Shown here piece by piece: positions 1 through 5,250 of a stretch of DNA of 5,262 bases (within the stretch, counting starts at the first letter, position 1; each line of letters opens with the position of its first letter). Under the pieces are notes generated by a model. The model was not told where the DNA came from. It worked only from the letters and a program-made list of their open reading frames with translations, and did not search any database. This DNA is from JAXGPF01 sp964463985 (lineage in GTDB: Bacteria > Verrucomicrobiota > Kiritimatiellia > JAAZAB01), in NCBI GenBank assembly GCA_964463985.1, contig CAYXEK010000201.1:1-5262 (forward strand). Reading direction: 5' to 3'. The position numbers and the translations under genes are program-made.

Positions 1-80
1 CATGTGTGGTAAGGGTTCAGGCCAACGCACACATTGAAATTCGCCGAATAACGGACATCCAATACCTGCATCAACCATAC

Positions 81-88
81 GGAAGGGA
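81..88 (+). promoter_or_regulatory. Ribosome binding site of the secreted repeat protein
   Basis: The purine-rich stretch GGAAGGGA lies five bases before the ATG at 94. It is a good Shine-Dalgarno match at normal spacing. It supports this ATG as the start, which also places a clean signal peptide at the N-terminus. No convincing -35/-10 pair is visible in the 80 bases further upstream. Confidence 0.75.
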
Positions 89-93
89 ACATC

Positions 94-2583
94 ATGCAAG
101 GCAACCTGCGGAAATTGTTTTGGCTGGCGGCGGCGCTGGGTGCGGTCAACATGGCGGGCGCGGATGCCTTGAGCGTCTGGCACCAGCGTTTCCCGAACGG
201 CACGGTGAACGAGTTGAATGACGCGATCGCGATCGGCCAGTCATTCCTGGCGGTCGGCCGGAATGGCACGATCATGTCCTCCACCAACGGCGCGGACTGG
301 AACCTGATCCCCATTGACACCACGGCGGATTTGAATTCCGTGATTTATGCGGACGGCCGGTACATCGTGGTCGGCGCGGGCGGACTGGTCTTGCTTTCCA
401 GCGACGGCGCGGTCTGGCGCCAGGTGGAAACCGATCCGGCCGTGGATTGGAACCAGGTGGAGTATGCCGGCGGCCAATTCGCGGCAGTGGGCAATGCCGG
501 CGCGGTGATGGTTTCCGCCGACGGCGAAAACTGGACCTTGCTGGACCCGATCACCAGCGCAGATCTTGAAGATATAGCCTACGGCGCCGGCCGGTTCATC
601 GCCGTGGGCCAGCCCGGCACGGTCATCATGACTTCCACCAACGGCGTGGACTGGGAGGCCGTCAACACGGAAGGCTTGACCGCCGCCGCGCGCCCCATCA
701 CCCCCGCGCTCTCCGGCGTGGCCTACGGCGCCGGCCTCTTCGCGGCCTGCGGCGCCAGTGGCACGGTTTTGACTTCGCCCGACGGCCTGGCCTGGACCAA
801 CCGTTCGCCGGGCGTGAGTTACACTTTCTCCTGCATGACCTATCAGGACGGCCTGTTTCTGGCCGCCGGCTCCTCCGGCAAGACGCTGCAATCCACGGAC
901 GGCGAGACCTGGAACTTGCGTTACACCGGCATTTCCACCTGGTATTACGGCGCGGCCATCAACGATGCCTGCCTGCTGGCCGTCGGCGCCAACGGCATCA
1001 TCGCCACTTCCACCGATGGGATAACCTGGACCCGGGCGGGCGAAAGTTACGCGGATAATCTTGAGGACATTGACTATGGCGCCGGCCGGTTCGTCGCCGT
1101 CGGCTGGCCCAACGGCGTCATCATGTCCTCGACCGACGGCACAACCTGGGAGGAGCAGGAATCCGGCATCACCGCATCGCTTTCCGGCCTGGTCTACGGC
1201 GACGGACTGTTTGTCGCCTGCGGATCCGATGCCGCCATTCTGACTTCGCCGGATGGCGTCAACTGGACGCCCAGCGCGATGGGCGTTGCGCGCGTAACCG
1301 CATACACCTTCTCCTGCATTACATACGGCAATGGCCTTTACATCGCCGCGGGATCTGCCGGCAAGACGCTGGTATCGTCCAACGGCGTTGATTGGAACCT
1401 GGTTTACACGGGCTATGGCGCCTGGTATTACGGCATTGTTCATGCCCTGGAAAAATTCGTGGCGGTGGGATCCGGCGGCTATATTGTAGCCTCAACCAAC
1501 AACGGCGCAACCTGGTTTGACGTATCGCCGCCGGCGCTGAGCGGCGCCCGCCCGATCCTCCCGGCCTGGCACGACATCGCTTTCGGCAATGACTTGTTCG
1601 TGGCGGTCGGCGAGAATGGCCGGGTAGTTACTTCCCCGGACGCGGAAAACTGGACGGACCAGGATTCCGGCACATCCCAACCGCTCAACGGCGTGCGCTA
1701 CCGGAACGGCTTTTTCGTGGCCATCGGCGATAATGGCACAATCCTGACCTCGCCCGACGGCGCCGCCTGGAGCAACCGCGACTCCGGTGTGGCCGCCACG
1801 CTGGAAGGCATCGCTTACGGCAACGGCACGTTCGTGGTAACCGGCAACGGCCGCATCATCCTGCAATCATCCACGGACGTGCCGCCCACCGGCGACTTTG
1901 ACGGCGATGGCCAGGGCGACATTGCCGAATACCGGGCCGGGCACGGCTGGCGTTTCTGGCTGTCATCCCAAGGCTACCAGAATGCCGTCCCGCTCGACAC
2001 CGATGTGCGCGACGCCACGCCGGTGGGCGCTGACTTTGACGGCGACGGCAGGGCCGACCTGGGGCTGTTCCGGGCAGCCGCGGGGGAATGGTACGTGCTG
2101 TTTTCCAGTCAGGACTATGCCATGGGCGGGCCGTTTGCCTTGAATCTACCGGGCGGCACGCCCCTGGCGGCGGACTTTGACGGCGACGGCAAGGCCGACC
2201 CCGCCATCTTCCAGGCGGCCAGCGGCGGCTGGATGGCCGCCATGTCGGCCGATGGGTACCGCATCGCGGGGCCGGTGCCCTTGAACGTCCCGGGCGGCAT
2301 CCCCCTGGCGGCGGACTTCGACGGCGATGGCCGGGCCGATCCGGCCATGTTCCAGGAGACTACCGGGCAATGGACCGTCTGGCAGTCCGGCTCAAATTAC
2401 CAGCCGCTGACCACACCGCGTCCGCTGAGCGTAGCCGGCGGCGTGCCCATGGCATCCGATTACGATGGCGACGGCCGGGCTGACCCCGCCATGTATCAAC
2501 CTGCCACGGGCATGATTTACGCCTGGCTTTCCAGCGCAAGTTACGCGCAGGCCGGCCCCTATGGTCCTTTCGCGGCGCCGTAA
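94..2583 (+). CDS. Secreted protein with 14 beta-propeller-like repeats and five C-terminal FG-GAP/VCBS-type calcium-loop repeats
   Basis: This is an 829-residue exported protein of unknown specific function. Residues 1-25 look like a Sec signal peptide: a basic start with R6 and K7, a hydrophobic stretch at 8-23, and possible cleavage after AGA (23) or ADA (25). Residues ~41-596 hold fourteen units of about 39 residues, starting near 41, 80, 119, 158, 206, 245, 284, 323, 363, 406, 445, 493, 531 and 570. A typical unit reads L-x-x-I-x-Y-G-x-G-x-F-V-A-V-G, then G-T-I-x-T-S-x-D-G-x-x-W. The turn resembles the sialidase/BNR Asp-box or Ycf48-like blades, but is usually one residue shorter between D and G. 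The last unit lacks the W turn. Residues 601-829 carry five repeats with perfect DxDxDGxxD loops starting at 601, 647, 694, 741 and 789, as in FG-GAP/VCBS domains where such loops bind calcium. There is no membrane anchor, PEP-CTERM or other recognisable sorting tail, so a released or non-covalently held extracellular protein is inferred. Binding or adhesion is plausible; no catalytic signature is seen. The gene and its architecture are secure, the role is not. Confidence 0.93.
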   Translation: MQGNLRKLFWLAAALGAVNMAGADALSVWHQRFPNGTVNELNDAIAIGQSFLAVGRNGTIMSSTNGADWNLIPIDTTADLNSVIYADGRYIVVGAGGLVLLSSDGAVWRQVETDPAVDWNQVEYAGGQFAAVGNAGAVMVSADGENWTLLDPITSADLEDIAYGAGRFIAVGQPGTVIMTSTNGVDWEAVNTEGLTAAARPITPALSGVAYGAGLFAACGASGTVLTSPDGLAWTNRSPGVSYTFSCMTYQDGLFLAAGSSGKTLQSTDGETWNLRYTGISTWYYGAAINDACLLAVGANGIIATSTDGITWTRAGESYADNLEDIDYGAGRFVAVGWPNGVIMSSTDGTTWEEQESGITASLSGLVYGDGLFVACGSDAAILTSPDGVNWTPSAMGVARVTAYTFSCITYGNGLYIAAGSAGKTLVSSNGVDWNLVYTGYGAWYYGIVHALEKFVAVGSGGYIVASTNNGATWFDVSPPALSGARPILPAWHDIAFGNDLFVAVGENGRVVTSPDAENWTDQDSGTSQPLNGVRYRNGFFVAIGDNGTILTSPDGAAWSNRDSGVAATLEGIAYGNGTFVVTGNGRIILQSSTDVPPTGDFDGDGQGDIAEYRAGHGWRFWLSSQGYQNAVPLDTDVRDATPVGADFDGDGRADLGLFRAAAGEWYVLFSSQDYAMGGPFALNLPGGTPLAADFDGDGKADPAIFQAASGGWMAAMSADGYRIAGPVPLNVPGGIPLAADFDGDGRADPAMFQETTGQWTVWQSGSNYQPLTTPRPLSVAGGVPMASDYDGDGRADPAMYQPATGMIYAWLSSASYAQAGPYGPFAAP
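565..1569 (+). repeat. Four-blade segmental duplication inside the repeat protein gene
   Basis: Units 4-7 (bases 565-1059, residues 158-322) and units 8-11 (bases 1060-1569, residues 323-492) match blade by blade. Both open with LEDI-x-YGAGRF. The second blades share LSG-x-x-YG-x-GLF-x-ACG. The third blades share FSC-x-TY, then AAGS-x-GKTL and WNL-x-YTG. The fourth blades open with WYYG. These features are specific to their position and do not occur in the other blades. The DNA also shares exact runs such as ttctcctgcat and ggcaagacgctg. This points to duplication of a block of about 500 bases followed by divergence. Confidence 0.8.
1894..2580 (+). repeat. Five tandem ~141-base FG-GAP repeats coding DxDxDGxxD loops
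   Basis: Loops start at bases 1894, 2032, 2173, 2314 and 2458, giving spacings of 138, 141, 141 and 144 bases. The units keep DFDGDG (DYDGDG in the last), then a G/A-D-P-A-x-F/Y-Q segment, T/S-G-x-W and SS-x-x-Y. The third and fourth copies are close at DNA level and share the exact run cccctggcggcggactt at a 141-base offset. The first copy is the most diverged (QGDIAEY in place of RADPAMF). Confidence 0.85.
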
Positions 2584-2616
2584 ACAGAGGATTCATGTCG
2601 GGCTCCAGCCGGCCCA
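2584..2616. other. 33-base convergent intergenic gap without a clear terminator
   Basis: The TAA at 2581-2583 and the murJ stop (TGA on the minus strand, 2619-2617) face each other. Only a weak GGGC/GCCC pairing at 2600-2603 and 2612-2615 is seen, with no T-tract on either side. No intrinsic terminator can be supported, so the two transcripts probably overlap at their 3' ends or end by a factor-dependent route. Confidence 0.5.
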
Positions 2617-4197
2617 TCAACCCCCGCGGCGGCGCAGAGCGCCCAGAATTTCTCGCGCTTCCCGGCACCGGCAGACGAGGGCAACCCCCAGGTAAACCAG
2701 CGCGCCGCCGGCGATGGCGGCGGCCAGGGCCAGCACGGCGCCCAACTTGTGCGGCCAACCGGCCAGGACACAGGCCGCCAGCAGGCGGTTTTGGATGAAC
2801 AGTGCCGCCAGGACCATGATGGCGGTTGGCGCCAGCATGCGCAGGGCGGCCAGGGCGATGCCGCGCCAGCCCGGCGAACCGTCGCGCCGATGCACCAGGA
2901 CTGCCAGCACAACCACATGCGCCGTGGAAGCCGCCACGGTAGCGATGGCAATCCCGGCATGGCGCAGCGGCCACATCAGGATCAGGTTCAAAGCAAGATT
3001 GAGCAAGGAGCAGGCAATGCCGACCTTCACGGGGGTGCGCATGTCCTGCCGGGCATAAAATACCGGCACCAGCACCTTCAAGAGACTGAACACCACCAAT
3101 CCCGGAGCGTAACAGGCCAACGCCAGCGCCGTCATTCGCGCGGTTTGATCGGTGAAATCGCCATGCTGGTACACCACCCTGACGATCGGTCCGGCCAGGA
3201 ACAGCATGCCGGCCGCCGCCGGCAGCGTAATGAACAAAATCTGCCGCAAGGCGTAATTCAAGGTCGCGCGGACGCGTTCGGGCCGGTCCTGGGCGGCATG
3301 GATCGAGAGCGTCGGCAACAGCACCGTGCCCAGGGCCGTCGCGAATATGCCCAGGGGGAAGTAAATCAGGCGTTCGGCGTAATAGAGGTAGGAAGGACTG
3401 CCCTGCCCGACCCAGACGGCGATAAAGCGGTCCAGCAAAACGTTGATCTGGGTGACGCCGACGCCGATGGAGGCGGCGGCCATCAGGCGCAATACCCGCC
3501 GCACCCGGGCGTCGCGCCAGTCGCAATCCAGGCGCAGGCGGAATCCACGCCGCAGCAGCGCCCATAAAGGAACCGCCGCCTGCAACAGGCCGGCTGCCAG
3601 GACGCTCCACGCCACCACCCGCATGCGGCCGCCGCCCGCCGGGTCCAGCCGCGGGCAAATCAGGATCAGCACACCCAGCATGACCAGATTCAAAATCACC
3701 GGCACCGCCGCCGGCAGGGCAAACCGGCGCAAGGCATTCAGCATGGCCGAGAAGAAGGCAGCCAGGCAGATGAACAGCAGATAGGGCAGCATGATCAGCA
3801 GCAATTCCCCGATCAGCAGCAGCCGGGGGCTCAGCGGCGCAAACCGCATGGCCGCCGCCACCGCCAGCAAGCCGGCGAGGGTCAGCGCGGTCAGGACCAT
3901 CGCCAGCAGCGAGAACATGCGCAGCGCGAATTCCCATACCTGCCGCCGATCCTGCTTCTCCAGCGTTTCGGTAAATACCGGTACAAACGCCGCCGAAAGC
4001 GCGCCTTCGCCGAACAGCCCCCGGAAAAGGTTGGGAATGGTGAAGGCCACCACAAAGGCATCCATCGCCATGGAGCTGCCGAACATGGCGGCCATCTTCA
4101 TGTCGCGCAAAAGGCCGAACAGACGGCTGATCATGATCCAGGCGCCGACCGTGCCCGCCGATCGTATGATCTTGCGTGATTCCAAACCGGCCCCCAT
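2617..4197 (-). CDS. murJ: MurJ/MviN-family lipid II flippase
   Basis: This 526-residue polytopic inner-membrane protein belongs to the MOP-superfamily MurJ group, which flips lipid II (undecaprenyl-linked peptidoglycan precursor) across the membrane. E. coli MurJ is about 511 residues, so this is full length. The N-terminal signature is intact: SRLFGLLRD (24-32), MDAF-x-VAF (45-52), PNLFRGLFGEGALSAAFVPVF (55-75). R25, R31, D46, R59 and E64 line up with conserved residues R18, R24, D39, R52 and E57 of E. coli MurJ. YYAERLIYFP (272-281) includes R276, apparently the counterpart of the cavity arginine R270. YARQDMRTPV (381-390) is also a family hallmark. About 14 hydrophobic helices can be traced, near 12-32, 45-70, 88-115, 128-150, 158-180, 193-215, 236-258, 270-297, 315-337, 353-378, 388-408, 413-436, 450-470 and 485-508, followed by an Arg-rich tail. 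The ATG overlaps the upstream glycosyltransferase stop and has no strong Shine-Dalgarno, so coupled translation is likely. A paralogue flipping another lipid-linked glycan cannot be excluded from sequence alone. Confidence 0.95.
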   Translation of the reverse strand: MGAGLESRKIIRSAGTVGAWIMISRLFGLLRDMKMAAMFGSSMAMDAFVVAFTIPNLFRGLFGEGALSAAFVPVFTETLEKQDRRQVWEFALRMFSLLAMVLTALTLAGLLAVAAAMRFAPLSPRLLLIGELLLIMLPYLLFICLAAFFSAMLNALRRFALPAAVPVILNLVMLGVLILICPRLDPAGGGRMRVVAWSVLAAGLLQAAVPLWALLRRGFRLRLDCDWRDARVRRVLRLMAAASIGVGVTQINVLLDRFIAVWVGQGSPSYLYYAERLIYFPLGIFATALGTVLLPTLSIHAAQDRPERVRATLNYALRQILFITLPAAAGMLFLAGPIVRVVYQHGDFTDQTARMTALALACYAPGLVVFSLLKVLVPVFYARQDMRTPVKVGIACSLLNLALNLILMWPLRHAGIAIATVAASTAHVVVLAVLVHRRDGSPGWRGIALAALRMLAPTAIMVLAALFIQNRLLAACVLAGWPHKLGAVLALAAAIAGGALVYLGVALVCRCREAREILGALRRRGG

Positions 4198-4199
4198 TA
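4195..4199 (-). promoter_or_regulatory. TAATG stop/start overlap coupling the glycosyltransferase to murJ
   Basis: Read on the minus strand, the glycosyltransferase TAA (4199-4197) shares one base with the murJ ATG (4197-4195). The preceding bases contain only a weak GGA, so murJ probably relies on ribosomes finishing the upstream gene. This also decides the murJ start: starting here keeps the first helix required by the family, whereas M22/M23 would lose it. Confidence 0.8.
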
Positions 4200-5036
4200 T
4201 TCCGAATGCTTTTGCGACTCGCCGGCCGGCGCCGGGGACGGAGGGATGGAATTATCCGGCAGCGGCTGCGCAGCGCCGCCGCCGACATGCGACAATTCCC
4301 ATAACTTGGCGTATTTCAAGAACACGCCGGTGGCCGTCAGGGTCGAGATGATCAAGCCGCGGATGCCGGCGCAAAAGCCGCGTTTCAAGAAATAGCCCTT
4401 GAAAAACCGGAACAGCGGCCGGAAGATCAAGTCCAGGATGCTGAACCGCCGGCCATGCTGGTGCATGCTGGCGGCGGAGATGGTGGAAAACCGGTTAAGC
4501 GTCGCCATCTGATCGGAAAGGTCGTCATAAGTGTAATGGAACAGGCAGCCGTTGAGTTTCTTCACCGGGCCCTGGACCTCCACGTAATCGTGCGGCTCGC
4601 GGCCGGTGCAGATGCCCCGTTCCTTTAAAAACAGGCGGGTCTTGATATCCGGCCACCATTCCCCGTGTGTGATCCACTTGCCCAGGAAAAACACCTTGCG
4701 GGGGAATTTGTATCCGGCGTAATGCCGGTTGCGCCCGCTGTTGAATTCCGCCAGGATTTCGTCGCGCAATTCCGGCGAGACTTCCTCGTCGGCATCCACG
4801 AAGAACACCCAGGGATGGCTGGCCATCTGCTTGATCAATTCCTTTTGGCCAACGTAGCCCAGCCATGCATGCTGGTACACCCGCTCGGTGTAATCCCGGC
4901 AGATTTCCACCGTCCGGTCGCGGCTGAAACTGTCCACCACCACAATTTCATCCACCCAGCGCAAACTCTCCAGGCACCGGCGGATGTTGGACTCCTCGTT
5001 GCCGACGGTCAAACAGGCTGAAATTTTATCGCGCAT
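4197..5036 (-). CDS. Family 2 glycosyltransferase, WaaE-like (LPS core beta-glucosyltransferase group)
   Basis: This 279-residue GT-A fold glycosyltransferase resembles the WaaE/KdtX-type beta-1,4-glucosyltransferases that add a sugar to the lipopolysaccharide inner core. The N-terminal half carries the nucleotide-sugar fold: ISACLTVGNEESNI (5-18), CLESLRWVDEIVVVDS (21-36) with the first acidic residue D35, R-D-R-T-V-E-I (39-45), and the metal-binding DADE at 81-84 after WVFFV. Then come GYKFPRKVFFLGKWI (108-122), WWPD-x-K-TRLF (127-136), the PHDYVEVQGPV segment (148-158) and FHYTYDDLSD (166-175), all in the order of this family. Residues 201-241 are amphipathic and basic, fitting peripheral attachment to the inner membrane. 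The last ~30 residues are Pro/Ala/Ser-rich and look disordered. Odd points: VGNEE replaces the more usual KNEE, and VDSFSRD replaces VDSGSTD. Start choice: the ATG at 5036 leads directly into the first strand; another ATG four bases upstream is out of frame; no Shine-Dalgarno is visible. Exact donor and acceptor cannot be read from sequence. Confidence 0.9.
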   Translation of the reverse strand: MRDKISACLTVGNEESNIRRCLESLRWVDEIVVVDSFSRDRTVEICRDYTERVYQHAWLGYVGQKELIKQMASHPWVFFVDADEEVSPELRDEILAEFNSGRNRHYAGYKFPRKVFFLGKWITHGEWWPDIKTRLFLKERGICTGREPHDYVEVQGPVKKLNGCLFHYTYDDLSDQMATLNRFSTISAASMHQHGRRFSILDLIFRPLFRFFKGYFLKRGFCAGIRGLIISTLTATGVFLKYAKLWELSHVGGGAAQPLPDNSIPPSPAPAGESQKHSE

Positions 5037-5042
5037 ACATGT

Positions 5043-5055
5043 GCCAATTTCAAAA
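5043..5055 (+). repeat. 13-base direct repeat, left copy (GCCAATTTCAAAA)
   Basis: The same 13 bases recur exactly at 5213-5225, 170 bases to the right. The two copies bracket the palindromic heptad element. The flanks are also alike (CATGT before this copy, CATATGA before the other). They could be an insertion footprint or part of the repeat itself. Confidence 0.75.
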
Positions 5056-5069
5056 CTAACGTTTTGAAA
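5048..5069 (-). promoter_or_regulatory. Perfect 9-bp hairpin just upstream of the glycosyltransferase start
   Basis: The arms TTTCAAAAC (5048-5056) and GTTTTGAAA (5061-5069) are fully complementary around the loop TAAC. The hairpin ends 11 bases before the ATG at 5036, where a leader hairpin could affect ribosome access. It is AT-rich, so only moderately stable, and it shares sequence with the ends of the neighbouring palindrome. It may be part of a repeat rather than a regulator. Confidence 0.55.
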
Positions 5070-5185
5070 GAATTCAGAATTCAGGAGTCAGAATTCAGAA
5101 TAAATACAAGAGGTTGGTTATAAACATTTTATATCTTTTGCGCTTCTGACTACTGACTTCTGGATACTGAATACTGCTTTCAAAA
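5062..5185. repeat. Long imperfect palindrome built from a degenerate heptanucleotide repeat
   Basis: The outer arms are perfect: TTTTGAAAG at 5062-5070 against CTTTCAAAA at 5177-5185. Inside them the left arm (5071-5100) is a run of 7-base units: AATTCAG, AATTCAG, GAGTCAG, AATTCAG. The right arm (5142-5176) carries the complementary units CTGACTA, CTGACTT, CTGGATA, CTGAATA. With a 3-base offset, the inner arms match at 24 of 30 positions by my hand alignment. The central ~41 bases are very AT-rich and contain a further small palindrome, TATAAA-CAT-TTTATA (5119-5133). Read as RNA, the element would form a long imperfect stem. It resembles heptamer-type interspersed repeats or a small non-autonomous palindromic element; there is no transposase here. 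Confidence 0.75.
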
Positions 5186-5200
5186 TCTGACTTTTGGAAG
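5177..5200. repeat. 9-bp hairpin at the right edge of the heptad palindrome
   Basis: CTTTCAAAA (5177-5185) pairs with TTTTGGAAG (5192-5200) around a six-base loop, with one T-G wobble. The left arm is the same 9-mer that pairs with 5062-5070 in the long palindrome, so the two structures exclude each other. Confidence 0.5.
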
Positions 5201-5203
5201 CAA

Positions 5204-5213
5204 CTCATATGAG
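5204..5213. repeat. 10-base perfect palindrome CTCATATGAG
   Basis: This short dyad ends at the first base of the right copy of the 13-base direct repeat. It could mark an element boundary or a protein binding site, but a palindrome of this length may also be chance. Confidence 0.35.
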
Positions 5214-5225
5214 CCAATTTCAAAA
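5213..5225 (+). repeat. 13-base direct repeat, right copy (GCCAATTTCAAAA)
   Basis: This is an exact match to 5043-5055 in the same orientation. It lies between the CTCATATGAG palindrome and the GC-rich hairpin. Confidence 0.75.
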
Positions 5226-5230
5226 GTCTC

Positions 5231-5250
5231 GGACGACGTGGAAGTCGTCC
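5231..5250. repeat. GC-rich hairpin with 7-bp perfect stem near the window edge
   Basis: GGACGAC (5231-5237) pairs with GTCGTCC (5244-5250) around the loop GTGGAA. The GC content contrasts sharply with the AT-rich repeats beside it. It is followed by a small TCCA-AAA-TGGA dyad running to the end of the window. No T-tract follows on either strand, so a terminator is not supported. It looks like one end of an interspersed repeat unit that may continue past the window. Confidence 0.5.

Noticed and set aside
34..65. TTGAAA at 34-39 as a possible -35 box for the repeat protein gene
   Set aside because: No acceptable -10 hexamer lies at the right distance (bases around 57-62 read ATCCAA), so a promoter cannot be supported.
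6..221. Open frame from a GTG at 6 running into the repeat protein gene
   Set aside because: It has no RBS, low-complexity content and extends into the signal peptide region in another frame. I see no sign that it is the end of an upstream gene.
241..1443. Long 400-codon open frame on the minus strand opposite the propeller repeats
   Set aside because: The repeated GCC/GGC-rich codons of the plus-strand gene avoid stops in this antisense frame. Its translation is a low-complexity echo of the blade repeats, and the plus strand has the RBS, signal peptide and clear domain pattern.
2749..3567. 272-codon plus-strand open frame opposite murJ
   Set aside because: The translation is rich in Gln, His and Arg with no recognisable domain, as expected from the antisense of a hydrophobic membrane-protein gene.
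2360..4288. 642-codon open frame on the minus strand spanning murJ in another frame
   Set aside because: It runs out of murJ into the convergent gene and the upstream glycosyltransferase, and its translation is Arg/Gly/Ala-rich without family features. The murJ frame matches the MurJ signatures throughout.
5119..5133. TATAAA/TTTATA dyad as a -10 element for the glycosyltransferase operon
   Set aside because: AT-rich hexamers are expected by chance in this core, no matching -35 is seen, and the dyad fits the palindromic repeat equally well.
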